NCBI RefSeq assembly: GCF_002211105.1
Contig: NZ_JPUA01000037.1
Span: forward strand, 206,421 to 270,420
Source of the DNA: Halomonas campaniensis
GTDB taxonomy: Bacteria > Pseudomonadota > Gammaproteobacteria > Pseudomonadales > Halomonadaceae
DNA length: 64,000 nt
Direction: 5' to 3'
Part shown: positions 37,777-46,441 of the stretch, piece by piece
How the letters are laid out: each line of letters starts with the position of its first letter
How positions within the stretch are numbered: the first letter of the stretch is position 1
The notes under the pieces: model-generated
What the model was told of the DNA's origin: nothing
Seen by the model: only the letters and a program-made list of their open reading frames with translations
Databases searched by the model: none
Program-made: the position numbers and the translations under genes

Positions 37777-38415
37777 ATGAATGCCCAAAAGCGTCATGAA
37801 ATTTTTACTCGCCTACAGGCAGAGAACCCGCACCCCACCACCGAGCTTAATTGGAACACGCCCTTTGAGCTACTGGCTGCCGTGCTGCTTTCTGCTCAAG
37901 CTACCGATGTGGGGGTAAATAAAGCCACGGCGAGGCTCTACCCGGTCGCTAACACCCCCCAAGCGATCATTGATTTAGGTATCGATGAGCTTAAAACGCA
38001 CGTCAAAACCATCGGCTTGTATAACACCAAAGCCGAAAACCTAATGAAAACCTGCCATATCCTGGTCAACCAGCACGGCGGCGAAGTGCCCAATACCCGC
38101 GAAGCCTTGGAGGCCCTGCCTGGCGTTGGCCGTAAAACCGCCAATGTGATTCTCAATACCGCCTTTGGTCAACCCACCATGGCGGTGGATACGCATATTT
38201 TCCGGGTCTCCAACCGCACCGGCATTGCTAAAGGCAAAAATGTCGTTGAGGTGGAGCAAAAACTACTGCGCCATGTGCCAAAAGGATTTCTTCACGATGC
38301 TCACCATTGGTTGATTCTTCACGGCCGCTATACCTGCATCGCGCGCAAGCCTCGCTGCGGTAGCTGTATTATCGAGGATCTGTGCGAGTTTAAAGACAAA
38401 ACTGAGATTGCTTAG
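37777..38415 (+). CDS. nth: Endonuclease III
   Basis: A 212-residue DNA glycosylase/AP lyase for oxidised pyrimidines. The helix-hairpin-helix is LPGVGRKTANV with catalytic K120; the second catalytic residue is D138 (VDTHIFRV). The 4Fe-4S cluster ligands are C187, C194, C197 and C203, the same numbers as in E. coli Nth. It follows rsxE on the same strand and the pair is conserved in gammaproteobacteria. No terminator is evident after the stop. Confidence 0.97.
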   Translation: MNAQKRHEIFTRLQAENPHPTTELNWNTPFELLAAVLLSAQATDVGVNKATARLYPVANTPQAIIDLGIDELKTHVKTIGLYNTKAENLMKTCHILVNQHGGEVPNTREALEALPGVGRKTANVILNTAFGQPTMAVDTHIFRVSNRTGIAKGKNVVEVEQKLLRHVPKGFLHDAHHWLILHGRYTCIARKPRCGSCIIEDLCEFKDKTEIA

Positions 38416-38437
38416 CGGCTAACGAAAGCCCAGGCCC

Positions 38438-39511
38438 TCAAGCTGAATCCATCAGCAATTGTCGATAAGCCCTACGCCAGGCGGGCCACTCCCATGCGGA
38501 GGTATCGAGAGTTTCTGGACGGCTAGCCGGATCGGTAAGCCAAGCAGTGAGTCGGTCGTAAAGCCCTTGCCGCGTGCCGTCGTAGCGATAGGCGGGCGGA
38601 TAAAGAGCGGGAAAGCAGAGCCGATCAGGCACCAGAGGCAGCGCCCCGCGCTGGGCCGCCTCCATAATCGCCAACCCCTGAAACTCATGCCAGGTAGTCG
38701 AGACCACAATGCCCGCGCTATCCAGCAACGCCCGATACGCCTCCTCCGGCTGCGGGCCCCACGCCACAATATGAGGGGCTAAGCGCTGCTCCGCCTCGGC
38801 AAAAATAGCGGGGGTTTGCCGGAAACGCTGGCCCAGTACTGCCAGCTCAAAGGCCGCCCCGGCATCGCTTAATGCAAACAGCACGGCAAAGAAGTCGTCG
38901 GGATTCTTGTCATACTCCCAGCGATGGTTCCAGACAATTCTGTGTGGCACTGTCTTGTGAACAGCCGCTTGCGGGAGACGTTCAGAGCTGTCAGCAATGG
39001 GCACAGGTAAAACCAGCGCCCGCCCACGCAGCTCCTCCAGCGGCTTAGCTACCGGGAGATTTTCCGGCATTTTTTTCAGAAAGGCCCGCGCACCATCAAT
39101 AAGAGAGTCGCGGTTATAGGCGCTGTTAAACACCACTGAATCCGCCGCCAGCGCCGCATAGAGATTGACCATCTTGGCCTCTAACTGAGACACCTGATCG
39201 CTCGATTCCGGATAGGCAAACTGGTTTTCGTGAAAGTAGACGACCTTTTTTGCCCGGCCAAGATGCGGAAACAGTCCTACCAGGGTTGCCAGATCCACCA
39301 TCGAGGTCGCTAACACCACATCAAATGACTGATTGAGAGTGTCATGCTCTTTTAACATCCAGCTCAGTGGGTTACCGCGAATACGCCAAGCAAAATGGCG
39401 TGGCGGCAGGCTCAACAGCGTCCACGAAAACTCATCGAGCTGAGCCATCAAACTGTGTGCCCAATAGCGATGGCTCACCGCTTCGTAGGCGGATAACAGG
39501 AGTACGCGCAT
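38438..39511 (-). CDS. DUF3524 glycosyltransferase, tRNA-queuosine mannosyltransferase-like
   Basis: A 357-residue GT-B type glycosyltransferase. The N-terminal DUF3524 domain is clear: LLLSAYEAVSHRYWAHSL, then FSWTLLSLPPRHFAWRIRG, and YFHENQFAYP near residue 100. The C-terminal half has the donor-site block VVSTTWHEFQGLAIMEAA, with the Glu pair of the GT4 family. Family knowledge: the animal member (GTDC1/QTMAN) mannosylates queuosine in tRNA-Asp; bacterial members are largely untested. The frame opens further upstream but the ATG at 39511, with AAGG 9 bases before it, gives the normal start of the domain. It converges on nth and is divergent from the response regulator gene. No queuosine synthesis gene is in the window. 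Confidence 0.8.
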   Translation of the reverse strand: MRVLLLSAYEAVSHRYWAHSLMAQLDEFSWTLLSLPPRHFAWRIRGNPLSWMLKEHDTLNQSFDVVLATSMVDLATLVGLFPHLGRAKKVVYFHENQFAYPESSDQVSQLEAKMVNLYAALAADSVVFNSAYNRDSLIDGARAFLKKMPENLPVAKPLEELRGRALVLPVPIADSSERLPQAAVHKTVPHRIVWNHRWEYDKNPDDFFAVLFALSDAGAAFELAVLGQRFRQTPAIFAEAEQRLAPHIVAWGPQPEEAYRALLDSAGIVVSTTWHEFQGLAIMEAAQRGALPLVPDRLCFPALYPPAYRYDGTRQGLYDRLTAWLTDPASRPETLDTSAWEWPAWRRAYRQLLMDSA

Positions 39512-39657
39512 TGACAGCCTTAGCAAGCAGATCAGTGGGAGGCCATCAAACCATGGCAAAGAGGCGAGCAGTGTAACAAAAACGCGTAGGAGAGCTCTTT
39601 TGTAATTGCGCTTTCGTCATTGCTCCATTCTCTTACCTGCATTCGGCCAAGGTCGTC

Positions 39658-39686
39658 TTGGCTGAGCGGCTAGATCTATCTAGACT
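39658..39686 (+). promoter_or_regulatory. Possible promoter with palindrome before the response regulator operon
   Basis: TTGGCT and TAGACT are 17 bases apart, 39 bases before the ATG. Each is a weak sigma-70 match. A perfect 6-2-6 inverted repeat, CTAGAT-CT-ATCTAG (39670-39683), fills the spacer and touches the -10 box, a fitting place for a repressor. Confidence 0.35.
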
Positions 39687-39724
39687 CCAGGCAATGTTAA
39701 AACAAATACAAGCTGGAGAGCTCC

Positions 39725-40099
39725 ATGGCTAAAGTGCTCGTTGTCGATGACGAACCCAACATTGTTTTATCGCTGGAATTCCTAATGGAACAAGCGGGGT
39801 TTGAGGTCGTCACCGCCGAAGATGGAGAACAGGCCCTGGCAAGTGTGAATGAGAGCCAGCCCGATCTACTGCTGCTTGATATTAGCTTGCCGGGGATAAG
39901 CGGTTTTGACGTGTTGGAGCGGCTGCGTAGCGAAGCGGCCACCGCCCAACTGCCAATTATCATGCTGACTGCTCACGGGCGTGATGTAGAGCGGGAAAAA
40001 GGCATGGCACTAGGCGCCGATGATTACATCACCAAGCCCTTCTCTACCCAGTCACTGGTGGAAAAAGTCAAAGCACTACTCAGTGAGGAGCAGCCATGA
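39725..40099 (+). CDS. Single-domain (REC-only) response regulator
   Basis: A 124-residue receiver domain with no output domain. Acidic pocket D8/D9, phosphorylation site D52 ([10 protein letters not shown]), T82 and K104 are all in place. GGAGAG lies 5 bases before the ATG. It heads an operon with the exonuclease fusion (4-base overlap), a small membrane protein and a transporter-linked histidine kinase, which is its likely phosphodonor. Without a DNA-binding domain it must act by protein contact, possibly with the neighbouring fusion protein or a phosphorelay partner elsewhere. Confidence 0.9.
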   Translation: MAKVLVVDDEPNIVLSLEFLMEQAGFEVVTAEDGEQALASVNESQPDLLLLDISLPGISGFDVLERLRSEAATAQLPIIMLTAHGRDVEREKGMALGADDYITKPFSTQSLVEKVKALLSEEQP

Positions 40100-42156
40100 C
40101 GCGAGGCGGGTTGCCCAAACGTCAGCGCCTGATTGGCCTCTGGCTGCTGCTCAGCGGCATCAGTTTGCTGGGCGGGGCCATTTTTGCCGCCTGGTTGGAT
40201 GCCAAGCTTGCCCCCACCGGTGTAACCCGCATCGCCCTCTGGCTAGGCAGCTTCTCCGGTGGCGCAACGATTTTTTTAGTCGGTTTGGTGCTTGAGCGCA
40301 TGCTGTTTACCCCACTGCGCCATTTACAGGTACAACTAGCACGCTTAGTCGCCACCCCCGATGCCCGGGACGAACACCCGCCCGAGGGATGGCTAAAAGG
40401 ATTGGGGCCCGACCTGCGCCGGGTACGCGAAAGCTGGCGCGAGGATCGCAACCGTCTCGCCACCGCCCACGCAGACGGAGCACGCAGCGCGGCGCGTATT
40501 CGTCAGGAGCTGGAAACGCTGCTGCAAGTGCTCGAAACGCCACTGCTACTGTGTGACCACCACCGCCGTCTTATGCTGTTTAACCAGGCGGCAGAGGATT
40601 TTTTTGCGGGTAATACCGGCCTAGGGCTGGGCAAGCGCCTGGAGGCGCTGCTACCGGTGGCGAGCTTACAGCAGGTGCTCAGCCAACTGCCCCACGACGG
40701 CTCCCCGAGGGAGTTGTTGGCGCCCTGCGATAACCGCTGGCTCAAGGTAATCTTACGCCGCGTACCGGGTAGCGATGGCGAAACACTGCTGACCTTTAGC
40801 GACGCCACCGCCTCCTGGTCGAGTGAAATGGGCGTTAGAGCAGAACTGGCGGCCATGCTGACACCTCTGCGACAGCATACCGCCAGCCTAACCAGCGCCG
40901 CCGATGCTCTGATTCAACTGCGCGATCAAAATGATGCCAGCACGTCTGCTTTGCGCCAACGTTTTGAGCGGGTTATCCACGAAGAGGGCATAACCCTCGG
41001 CGACAACGTGGCCAAAATCGGCCAACTACTCGACGATATGCAGCACCAGGGCGAGCGCTTAACCCCCATGTGGTCAAACGACTTCTGGCAGGCATTGGAT
41101 GAGCGCCTCGATCCAGAGCACCGCTTGATCACTCCGGTGGGTATGCCGGCCTGGTTTAAAGGCGACGCACCGGCGCTGATAGCGCTGTTCGACTCGCTGG
41201 TCAAACACCTCAATACCCACCTTCCTGACAACGGCTTTGAGGGTGAGATATGCCTGGGCAACAAGCGTGTCTACCTCGACCTTATTTGGCGCGGCAAAGC
41301 GATCCCCGAGCATGAGCTGGCTGAGTGGCGCCAGCAGCCGCTCACCTCGCTGCCGTTGACGCCCAGTGTCGCTGATGTAATGCGTCAACATGCCAGCGAT
41401 ATCTGGAGCCTTGCCGACGAGGATGGCGTTCATTCACGCCTGCGACTTCCCCTGCCCGCTATGGAGCGGGTCGGCGCCCCACGGGAGACCGCGCCGCCGC
41501 GTCCTGAATTCCATGATTTTGGCATTGCCGACCTGCCCCCGCCGGATGAAGCGCTGGCCAGCCGAACGCTGCGCAGCTTGGAAATAGTCGCCTTTGATAC
41601 CGAAACCACCGGGCTTGAACTGCGCCGGGGCGATACCGTGATTAGCCTTGGCGCCTGCCGCGTGGTCAACGCGCGTTTATTGGCCAGCGAGGTTTTTGAT
41701 CAAAAAGTGGATCCCCAGCGGCCGATCCCGCCTGCAAGCACTGCGATTCACGGCATTACCGATGCCGATGTGCTCGGTGCACCACCGCTGGACATTGTGC
41801 TTACCCGCTTTCGTGATTATGTCGGTGAAGCGGTACTGCTGGCCCATAACGCTGCCTTTGATTTGCTTGCCATCAGCCACAAAGGGGTCGCTTTTGATAT
41901 CCCCATCATCGACACCCTGCTGATTTCACGGGCACTGGACGAAGCACTCGATGGACATGACCTGGATAGCCTTGCTCAGCGCTACGATCTGGCTTTTCCG
42001 CCGGGCACGCGCCACACTGCATTAGGCGATGCCCGCGTCACCGCCGAGCTATGGCTAGCCCTGCTGCCACGCCTGGAAGCCCGTGGGGTCGATACACTTG
42101 AGCAACTGCTGGCGCTGCAAGCCAACGCCTTTGACCGACAGGATGCCAGTGCCTAA
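40096..42156 (+). CDS. Degenerate sensor kinase fused to DnaQ-type 3'-5' exonuclease
   Basis: A 686-residue protein. Two N-terminal membrane helices (about 11-33 and 44-68) lead to a PAS-like region (about 135-225, [29 protein letters not shown]), then a helical region and a stretch resembling a worn histidine-kinase ATPase domain (about 330-465, ending SRLRLPLP). No H-box or N/G boxes are recognisable. Residues 495-675 form a DEDDh exonuclease with D501 and E503 (FDTETTGL), D589 (HNAAFD), H640 and D645 (RHTALGDAR), all catalytic residues present. Proteins of this type sit beside SSSF-fused kinases of the CrbS type in other proteobacteria, where they are usually called DNA polymerase III epsilon-like. 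It overlaps the response regulator by 4 bases. A membrane-bound nuclease tied to signalling is inference. Confidence 0.85.
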   Translation: MTRGGLPKRQRLIGLWLLLSGISLLGGAIFAAWLDAKLAPTGVTRIALWLGSFSGGATIFLVGLVLERMLFTPLRHLQVQLARLVATPDARDEHPPEGWLKGLGPDLRRVRESWREDRNRLATAHADGARSAARIRQELETLLQVLETPLLLCDHHRRLMLFNQAAEDFFAGNTGLGLGKRLEALLPVASLQQVLSQLPHDGSPRELLAPCDNRWLKVILRRVPGSDGETLLTFSDATASWSSEMGVRAELAAMLTPLRQHTASLTSAADALIQLRDQNDASTSALRQRFERVIHEEGITLGDNVAKIGQLLDDMQHQGERLTPMWSNDFWQALDERLDPEHRLITPVGMPAWFKGDAPALIALFDSLVKHLNTHLPDNGFEGEICLGNKRVYLDLIWRGKAIPEHELAEWRQQPLTSLPLTPSVADVMRQHASDIWSLADEDGVHSRLRLPLPAMERVGAPRETAPPRPEFHDFGIADLPPPDEALASRTLRSLEIVAFDTETTGLELRRGDTVISLGACRVVNARLLASEVFDQKVDPQRPIPPASTAIHGITDADVLGAPPLDIVLTRFRDYVGEAVLLAHNAAFDLLAISHKGVAFDIPIIDTLLISRALDEALDGHDLDSLAQRYDLAFPPGTRHTALGDARVTAELWLALLPRLEARGVDTLEQLLALQANAFDRQDASA

Positions 42157-42365
42157 TGAGAACGTTCGCAATGAAATCCCGCCAAACAGAGCGTCTAGTC
42201 GCCCTGGTGGCGATTGCCCTGCTACTGTTCTGCCCGCCGCTGATTATCGTGGTCGATCGACTCCCCACCGTTAGTGTGGGCTGGCTGCCTCTCTATCTAT
42301 TTATCGCCTGGGCCGTGGTAATCGGCTTAACCGCTTGGCTCATGGAACAGCGTGCAGGCCGCTAA
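42156..42365 (+). CDS. Small two-helix membrane protein of the sensor operon
   Basis: A 69-residue protein with two hydrophobic segments (about 14-33 and 42-62) and a basic N-terminus. Its ATG shares one base with the TAA of the exonuclease fusion, and the kinase ATG follows its stop by two bases, so translational coupling on both sides supports it. An internal ATG at codon 6 is an alternative start. Small proteins of this shape precede SSSF-type transporter genes (as DUF485/DUF4212 proteins do for acetate permeases). By analogy it may be a subunit of the transporter half of the following kinase; the family is not certain. Confidence 0.7.
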   Translation: MRTFAMKSRQTERLVALVAIALLLFCPPLIIVVDRLPTVSVGWLPLYLFIAWAVVIGLTAWLMEQRAGR

Positions 42366-42367
42366 CC

Positions 42368-45112
42368 ATGCGTAGTGAGGCGATTATCCTCGGTGCCGCC
42401 TTTGGTTACTTGGCGCTGCTGTTTGTGGTCGCCGCCTGGGGTGACCGACGAGCGGAGCAGGGTCGTTCCATCATTGGCTCGCCGACGGTCTATGCCCTCT
42501 CTATTGCGGTTTACTGCACGGCCTGGACCTTCTACGGCAGCGTAGGACGCGCCGCCGAATACGGCCCCAGCTTTTTGCTTATCTACCTGGGGCCGACGCT
42601 GGCGATGCTGCTGGCCCCTTTTGTTATCCGCAAGATGGTACGCATCGCCGCACGGCAGCGGATCACCTCCATTGCCGACTTTATCAGCGCCCGCTATGGC
42701 AAAAGCACTAGCCTAGGCGCCCTGGTGGCGCTGATGGCACTCATTAGCATCACCCCCTATATCGCCCTGCAGTTAAAAGCCATTACCGTGAGCCACGCGG
42801 TGCTGATCAATTATCCCCGCGCGGCCGACACCACCTTGGTGGATGAACACTTCTGGATGGATAAATCCCTCTGGGTCGCGCTGGTGTTGGCGGTATTTAT
42901 TATTCTGTTCGGCACCCGCCATCTGGATGCCAGCGAGCGCCATGAAGGCATGGTAGCGGCGATCGCGGTGGAATCCATCGTAAAACTGGTGGCCTTTATG
43001 GCCGTTGGCGTGTTCGTGGTGTTTGTGATGTTTGAAGGCCCCGCCGCGCTGTTTGAACAGGTAGCGGCCACGCCTGCCCTTGTCGATAGCATGCGCTTGG
43101 ATCGCGTGCCTGGTGGTGTCACCGGTTGGGTGGGCATGCTAGTGCTAGCCTTTCTGGCCTTTCTAACCCTGCCCCGGCAGTTCCAGGTATTGGTGGTAGA
43201 GAATGTCGACGAGCAGCATTTAACGCGAGCGAGCTGGCTATTTCCCCTCTACATGCTGCTGATTAACCTATTCGTTATTCCCATTGCCCTGGCAGGCCTG
43301 CTGCTAGGTGTAAGCGCGGGCGACCCGGACAGCTTCGTGCTGACGCTACCACTCTCCGCCGGTTTGGAAGGCCTGCCGCTCCTGGTGTTTATTGGTGGCC
43401 TCTCGGCGGCAACAGGTATGGTGATTGTGGAGACCATTGCGCTCTCCACCATGGTCAGTAACCAACTGGTGATGCCGCTGCTGCTGCGCTCACGACGGCT
43501 GCACCTAAGCACCAAAGGGGAGCTTGCCGGTTGGCTGCTGGGTATTCGGCGAATCGCTATCGTGCTGATTCTGCTGCTCGGCTATCTCTACCATGCGCTG
43601 ATTGGTGACTCCTATAGTTTAGTGACGATTGGGCTGGTCTCCTTTGCCGGGGCAGCTCAGTTTGCCCCATCGCTGTTGATTGGCCTTTATTGGCGCGGCG
43701 CAACGCGACAAGGCGCCACCGTTGGTTTAATCGCCGGGTTCTTGATCTGGTGTTATACGCTGCTGCTACCCGGGTTTGCCCAGTCCGGCTGGTTAGACAC
43801 ATCGCTGCTAACTGAAGGCCCCTGGGGAATTGCCTGGTTGATGCCCTATGGCTTATTCGGCCTGGAGAACTGGGATATTTATACCCATTCGCTGCTCTGG
43901 AGCATGCTGGCCAACATGGGGCTATTGGTGGGTGTCTCGCTGTTTACCCGCCCTACCCCCCTTGAGCAAACCCAGGCGGCACTCTTCACGGAGGCGATGC
44001 ACCCCAACCTGCAAACCACCTCGCTATCTACCTCACTATGGCGCGGGCAAACCACCCAGGGGGCGCTCAAAGAGCTGCTTGTTCGCTATTTGGGTGCCCA
44101 GACCACTCGCCGCGTGTTTAGCCATAGCGGTAGCAAAAGTACCTATGCAGCGGATGAGCCCGCCACCGCCGAGCTGATTACCCGCGCCGAACAGGCTCTG
44201 GCGGGCGCGCTGGGCAGCTCCTCAGCACGCGTTCTGATCAATTCGGTAGTACGTGGCGAAGCGCTGGATATTGAGTCGATTCTGAGCATACTGGATACGA
44301 CCTCACAAACCCTGGAGTACAACCGCCGTTTGGAGCAGAAGTCCCAGGAGCTGGTACAAATCGGCGAAGAGTTGCGTAGCGCCAATGAGCGGCTACGCGA
44401 GCTGGATCGCTTGAAAGATGAGTTTGTGGCCATGGTCAGCCACGAACTACGCACGCCGCTCACCTCCATCCGCGCCTTTGCGGAAATTCTGCGCGATAGC
44501 GGACAACTCCCCGACGAAAAGCGCCAGCACTTTCTAGGCGTTATCGTCCACGAAAGCCAGCGGCTGTCACGCTTAATCGAAGAGATTCTGGATCTCGCCC
44601 GTCTGGAGAGTGGTCGCTTAACGCTTAACCCCGTGCCCCTCGACCTTGCCGATCTGGCACGGCATAGCATCGATGCCATTGCGCATCTGCATGAGGAGCG
44701 CGGCATTGCGTTAGACGTTAGCTTGGAAGCGGATCCCGCCATGGTGGTGGGCGACCATGATCGCTTGGAGCAGGTGATTATTAACCTGCTTGATAACGCA
44801 GGTAAATTTGCTGACCGCGAGCAGCCCAAAGTGCGTCTTACGCTTTATCGCCACCGCCGTCATTTCCGGCTAAGTGTGGAGGATAACGGCGCGGGGATTA
44901 GCGAAGACGAGCGTGAGCGGGTGTTTGAAAAATTCCATCAAATACAGCAGGACGATGATATTCCACGAGGTCGGCCAAGAGGCAGCGGCTTAGGGTTACC
45001 GATTAGTCGCGGCATTATTGCCCACCTGGGTGGGCGGCTCTGGGTTGAAGATGCCAAAACCTTAGGCGGCGCCTGTTTAACGCTGGAACTCCCCGCCGCG
45101 CCATTAACGTAA
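42368..45112 (+). CDS. Sodium:solute symporter-fused sensor histidine kinase (CrbS-like)
   Basis: A 914-residue hybrid. The first 570 residues are an SSSF (sodium/proline type) transporter with about 13 helices; YCTAWTFYGSVGRAA and SITPYIALQLKAI are family hallmarks. A linker and coiled coil (EELRSANERLRELDRLKDEF) lead to a kinase core with H692 in HELRTPLTSIRAF, the N box NLLDNAGKF, and G boxes DNGAGIS and GSGLGLPISRG. It should autophosphorylate. CrbS and related kinases sense acetate or other carboxylates and drive acs expression through CrbR in Vibrio and Pseudomonas; here the regulator in the operon has no DNA-binding domain. The frame opens at 42335; the ATG at 42368 is taken because it follows the small gene directly. 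Substrate not deducible. Confidence 0.9.
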   Translation: MRSEAIILGAAFGYLALLFVVAAWGDRRAEQGRSIIGSPTVYALSIAVYCTAWTFYGSVGRAAEYGPSFLLIYLGPTLAMLLAPFVIRKMVRIAARQRITSIADFISARYGKSTSLGALVALMALISITPYIALQLKAITVSHAVLINYPRAADTTLVDEHFWMDKSLWVALVLAVFIILFGTRHLDASERHEGMVAAIAVESIVKLVAFMAVGVFVVFVMFEGPAALFEQVAATPALVDSMRLDRVPGGVTGWVGMLVLAFLAFLTLPRQFQVLVVENVDEQHLTRASWLFPLYMLLINLFVIPIALAGLLLGVSAGDPDSFVLTLPLSAGLEGLPLLVFIGGLSAATGMVIVETIALSTMVSNQLVMPLLLRSRRLHLSTKGELAGWLLGIRRIAIVLILLLGYLYHALIGDSYSLVTIGLVSFAGAAQFAPSLLIGLYWRGATRQGATVGLIAGFLIWCYTLLLPGFAQSGWLDTSLLTEGPWGIAWLMPYGLFGLENWDIYTHSLLWSMLANMGLLVGVSLFTRPTPLEQTQAALFTEAMHPNLQTTSLSTSLWRGQTTQGALKELLVRYLGAQTTRRVFSHSGSKSTYAADEPATAELITRAEQALAGALGSSSARVLINSVVRGEALDIESILSILDTTSQTLEYNRRLEQKSQELVQIGEELRSANERLRELDRLKDEFVAMVSHELRTPLTSIRAFAEILRDSGQLPDEKRQHFLGVIVHESQRLSRLIEEILDLARLESGRLTLNPVPLDLADLARHSIDAIAHLHEERGIALDVSLEADPAMVVGDHDRLEQVIINLLDNAGKFADREQPKVRLTLYRHRRHFRLSVEDNGAGISEDERERVFEKFHQIQQDDDIPRGRPRGSGLGLPISRGIIAHLGGRLWVEDAKTLGGACLTLELPAAPLT

Positions 45113-45221
45113 AGCATTGATCACATATTAGTTACAATCGCTAGCTTTACTATCTAAAACTAAGTTATTCTTTACCCCAGAGTTCTACTTTCGCCTAAAG
45201 CCGCATGTCGTGGACGAGCCG

Positions 45222-46436
45222 ATGAAAAATGAGTGTCACCTTTCTACACAAGCGAACACTAATGAGTATACTATTGCGATTCAGCCAATCGTTGATGCTC
45301 AGCTACGTCATGTCGCCGATGAACTTCTTTACCGTGCTAATGAAACAAATCAAACCGCCAATGTTTTTGATAATGTTCAAGCCACTGCAAGAGCGTGTGC
45401 TATTGCTGTCTATGAAATTGGTCTTGATAAACTTTGCGGCTCACGCCAATTGTTTATTAACGCTTCCGCGGAGTGGCTCACCAACCCAGATCTGACTGGA
45501 CTGCCTAGTCAGCAAATAGTTATTGAGGTTCTCGAAGATACCCCACCTACTAAAGAAGTAATTGATGCCTTGCACTACATTAAAAGCCAAGGCTATAAAT
45601 TAGCACTAGATGATTTTGTTTTAGATGAACATAACCACGCTTTTCTACCCTTCTGTGACATCGTCAAGTTTGATATCTCCAATAGCATACCCAAAAAACT
45701 TATAAAACAGCTGCATAAAGAAGGGGTTACGCTTCTGGCGGAACGAGTGGAAACGCAGGAGGAGTTTAACCAGTGTAAAGCGCTTGGTTTTACTCTTTTC
45801 CAGGGCTATTTTTATGAACGCCCCAAAACCCAACCTACGCAAACGGCTCGTCTCTCAACGTCACGCGCCAACCAAATGCAGTTACTCTCCGCACTGTATA
45901 GTGACAACGTACGTCTCTCTGAAATCAGTACGTTAGTCGCTAGGGATCCCTACTTACTAAGAGCAATATTCAAGCGCGCTAATTCCGCTGAGAAAGGTTC
46001 ACGCCGCCCTACGACTAAGCTGATTGATTGTTTACATATTATAGGACTGAGGGAACTACGTACCCTGGTCACCATAGTAATGCTCGCCAACAACAGCCCT
46101 GTTAGCAAACTCAACCTTATCAAGGGATTAACTCGTGCATTTGCATGTGAAATGATGGCTGGACAACGCCGACTCGATGAGCAGGAAAGCTTTATTGCCG
46201 GTTTATTCTCGCTCATGCCCACTATTCTCGGTATTAGTGCAGAGCTCATGAATAGTGAAATCAGACTTGGCAGGCTTATAGAAGATGCAATCAATCAACG
46301 CACAGGCTCATTAGGTAAGTTGCTCGATGATGTGGAGGCAGCGGAGAGCCAGTTTTCTCCCGTTGATTTTCCGCCCGACGTCATTCTTCAAGCAGCCTCT
46401 AAAGCTCGCTCACTGGTGTATACCGATGCAAGCTGA
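45222..46436 (+). CDS. EAL-HDOD (YuxH/CdgJ-like) signalling protein
   Basis: A 404-residue two-domain protein. Residues 1-195 are an EAL domain in which the signature is ELLYR; NAS, LALDDF, VKFDIS, AERVETQEEF and GYFYERP follow, giving the pattern of the YuxH/CdgJ branch, most members of which do not hydrolyse cyclic di-GMP. Residues 200-400 are an HDOD domain (LARDPYLLRAIFKRANSA, IDCLHIIGLRELRTLV). CdgJ-type proteins affect motility and biofilm in Vibrio. The frame opens at a GTG at 45210, but the ATG at 45222 has GGA 7 bases upstream. The gene is clearly more AT-rich than its neighbours, a possible sign of transfer. It converges on the DUF294 gene with 5 bases between. Confidence 0.85.
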   Translation: MKNECHLSTQANTNEYTIAIQPIVDAQLRHVADELLYRANETNQTANVFDNVQATARACAIAVYEIGLDKLCGSRQLFINASAEWLTNPDLTGLPSQQIVIEVLEDTPPTKEVIDALHYIKSQGYKLALDDFVLDEHNHAFLPFCDIVKFDISNSIPKKLIKQLHKEGVTLLAERVETQEEFNQCKALGFTLFQGYFYERPKTQPTQTARLSTSRANQMQLLSALYSDNVRLSEISTLVARDPYLLRAIFKRANSAEKGSRRPTTKLIDCLHIIGLRELRTLVTIVMLANNSPVSKLNLIKGLTRAFACEMMAGQRRLDEQESFIAGLFSLMPTILGISAELMNSEIRLGRLIEDAINQRTGSLGKLLDDVEAAESQFSPVDFPPDVILQAASKARSLVYTDAS

Positions 46437-46441
46437 GCTAT

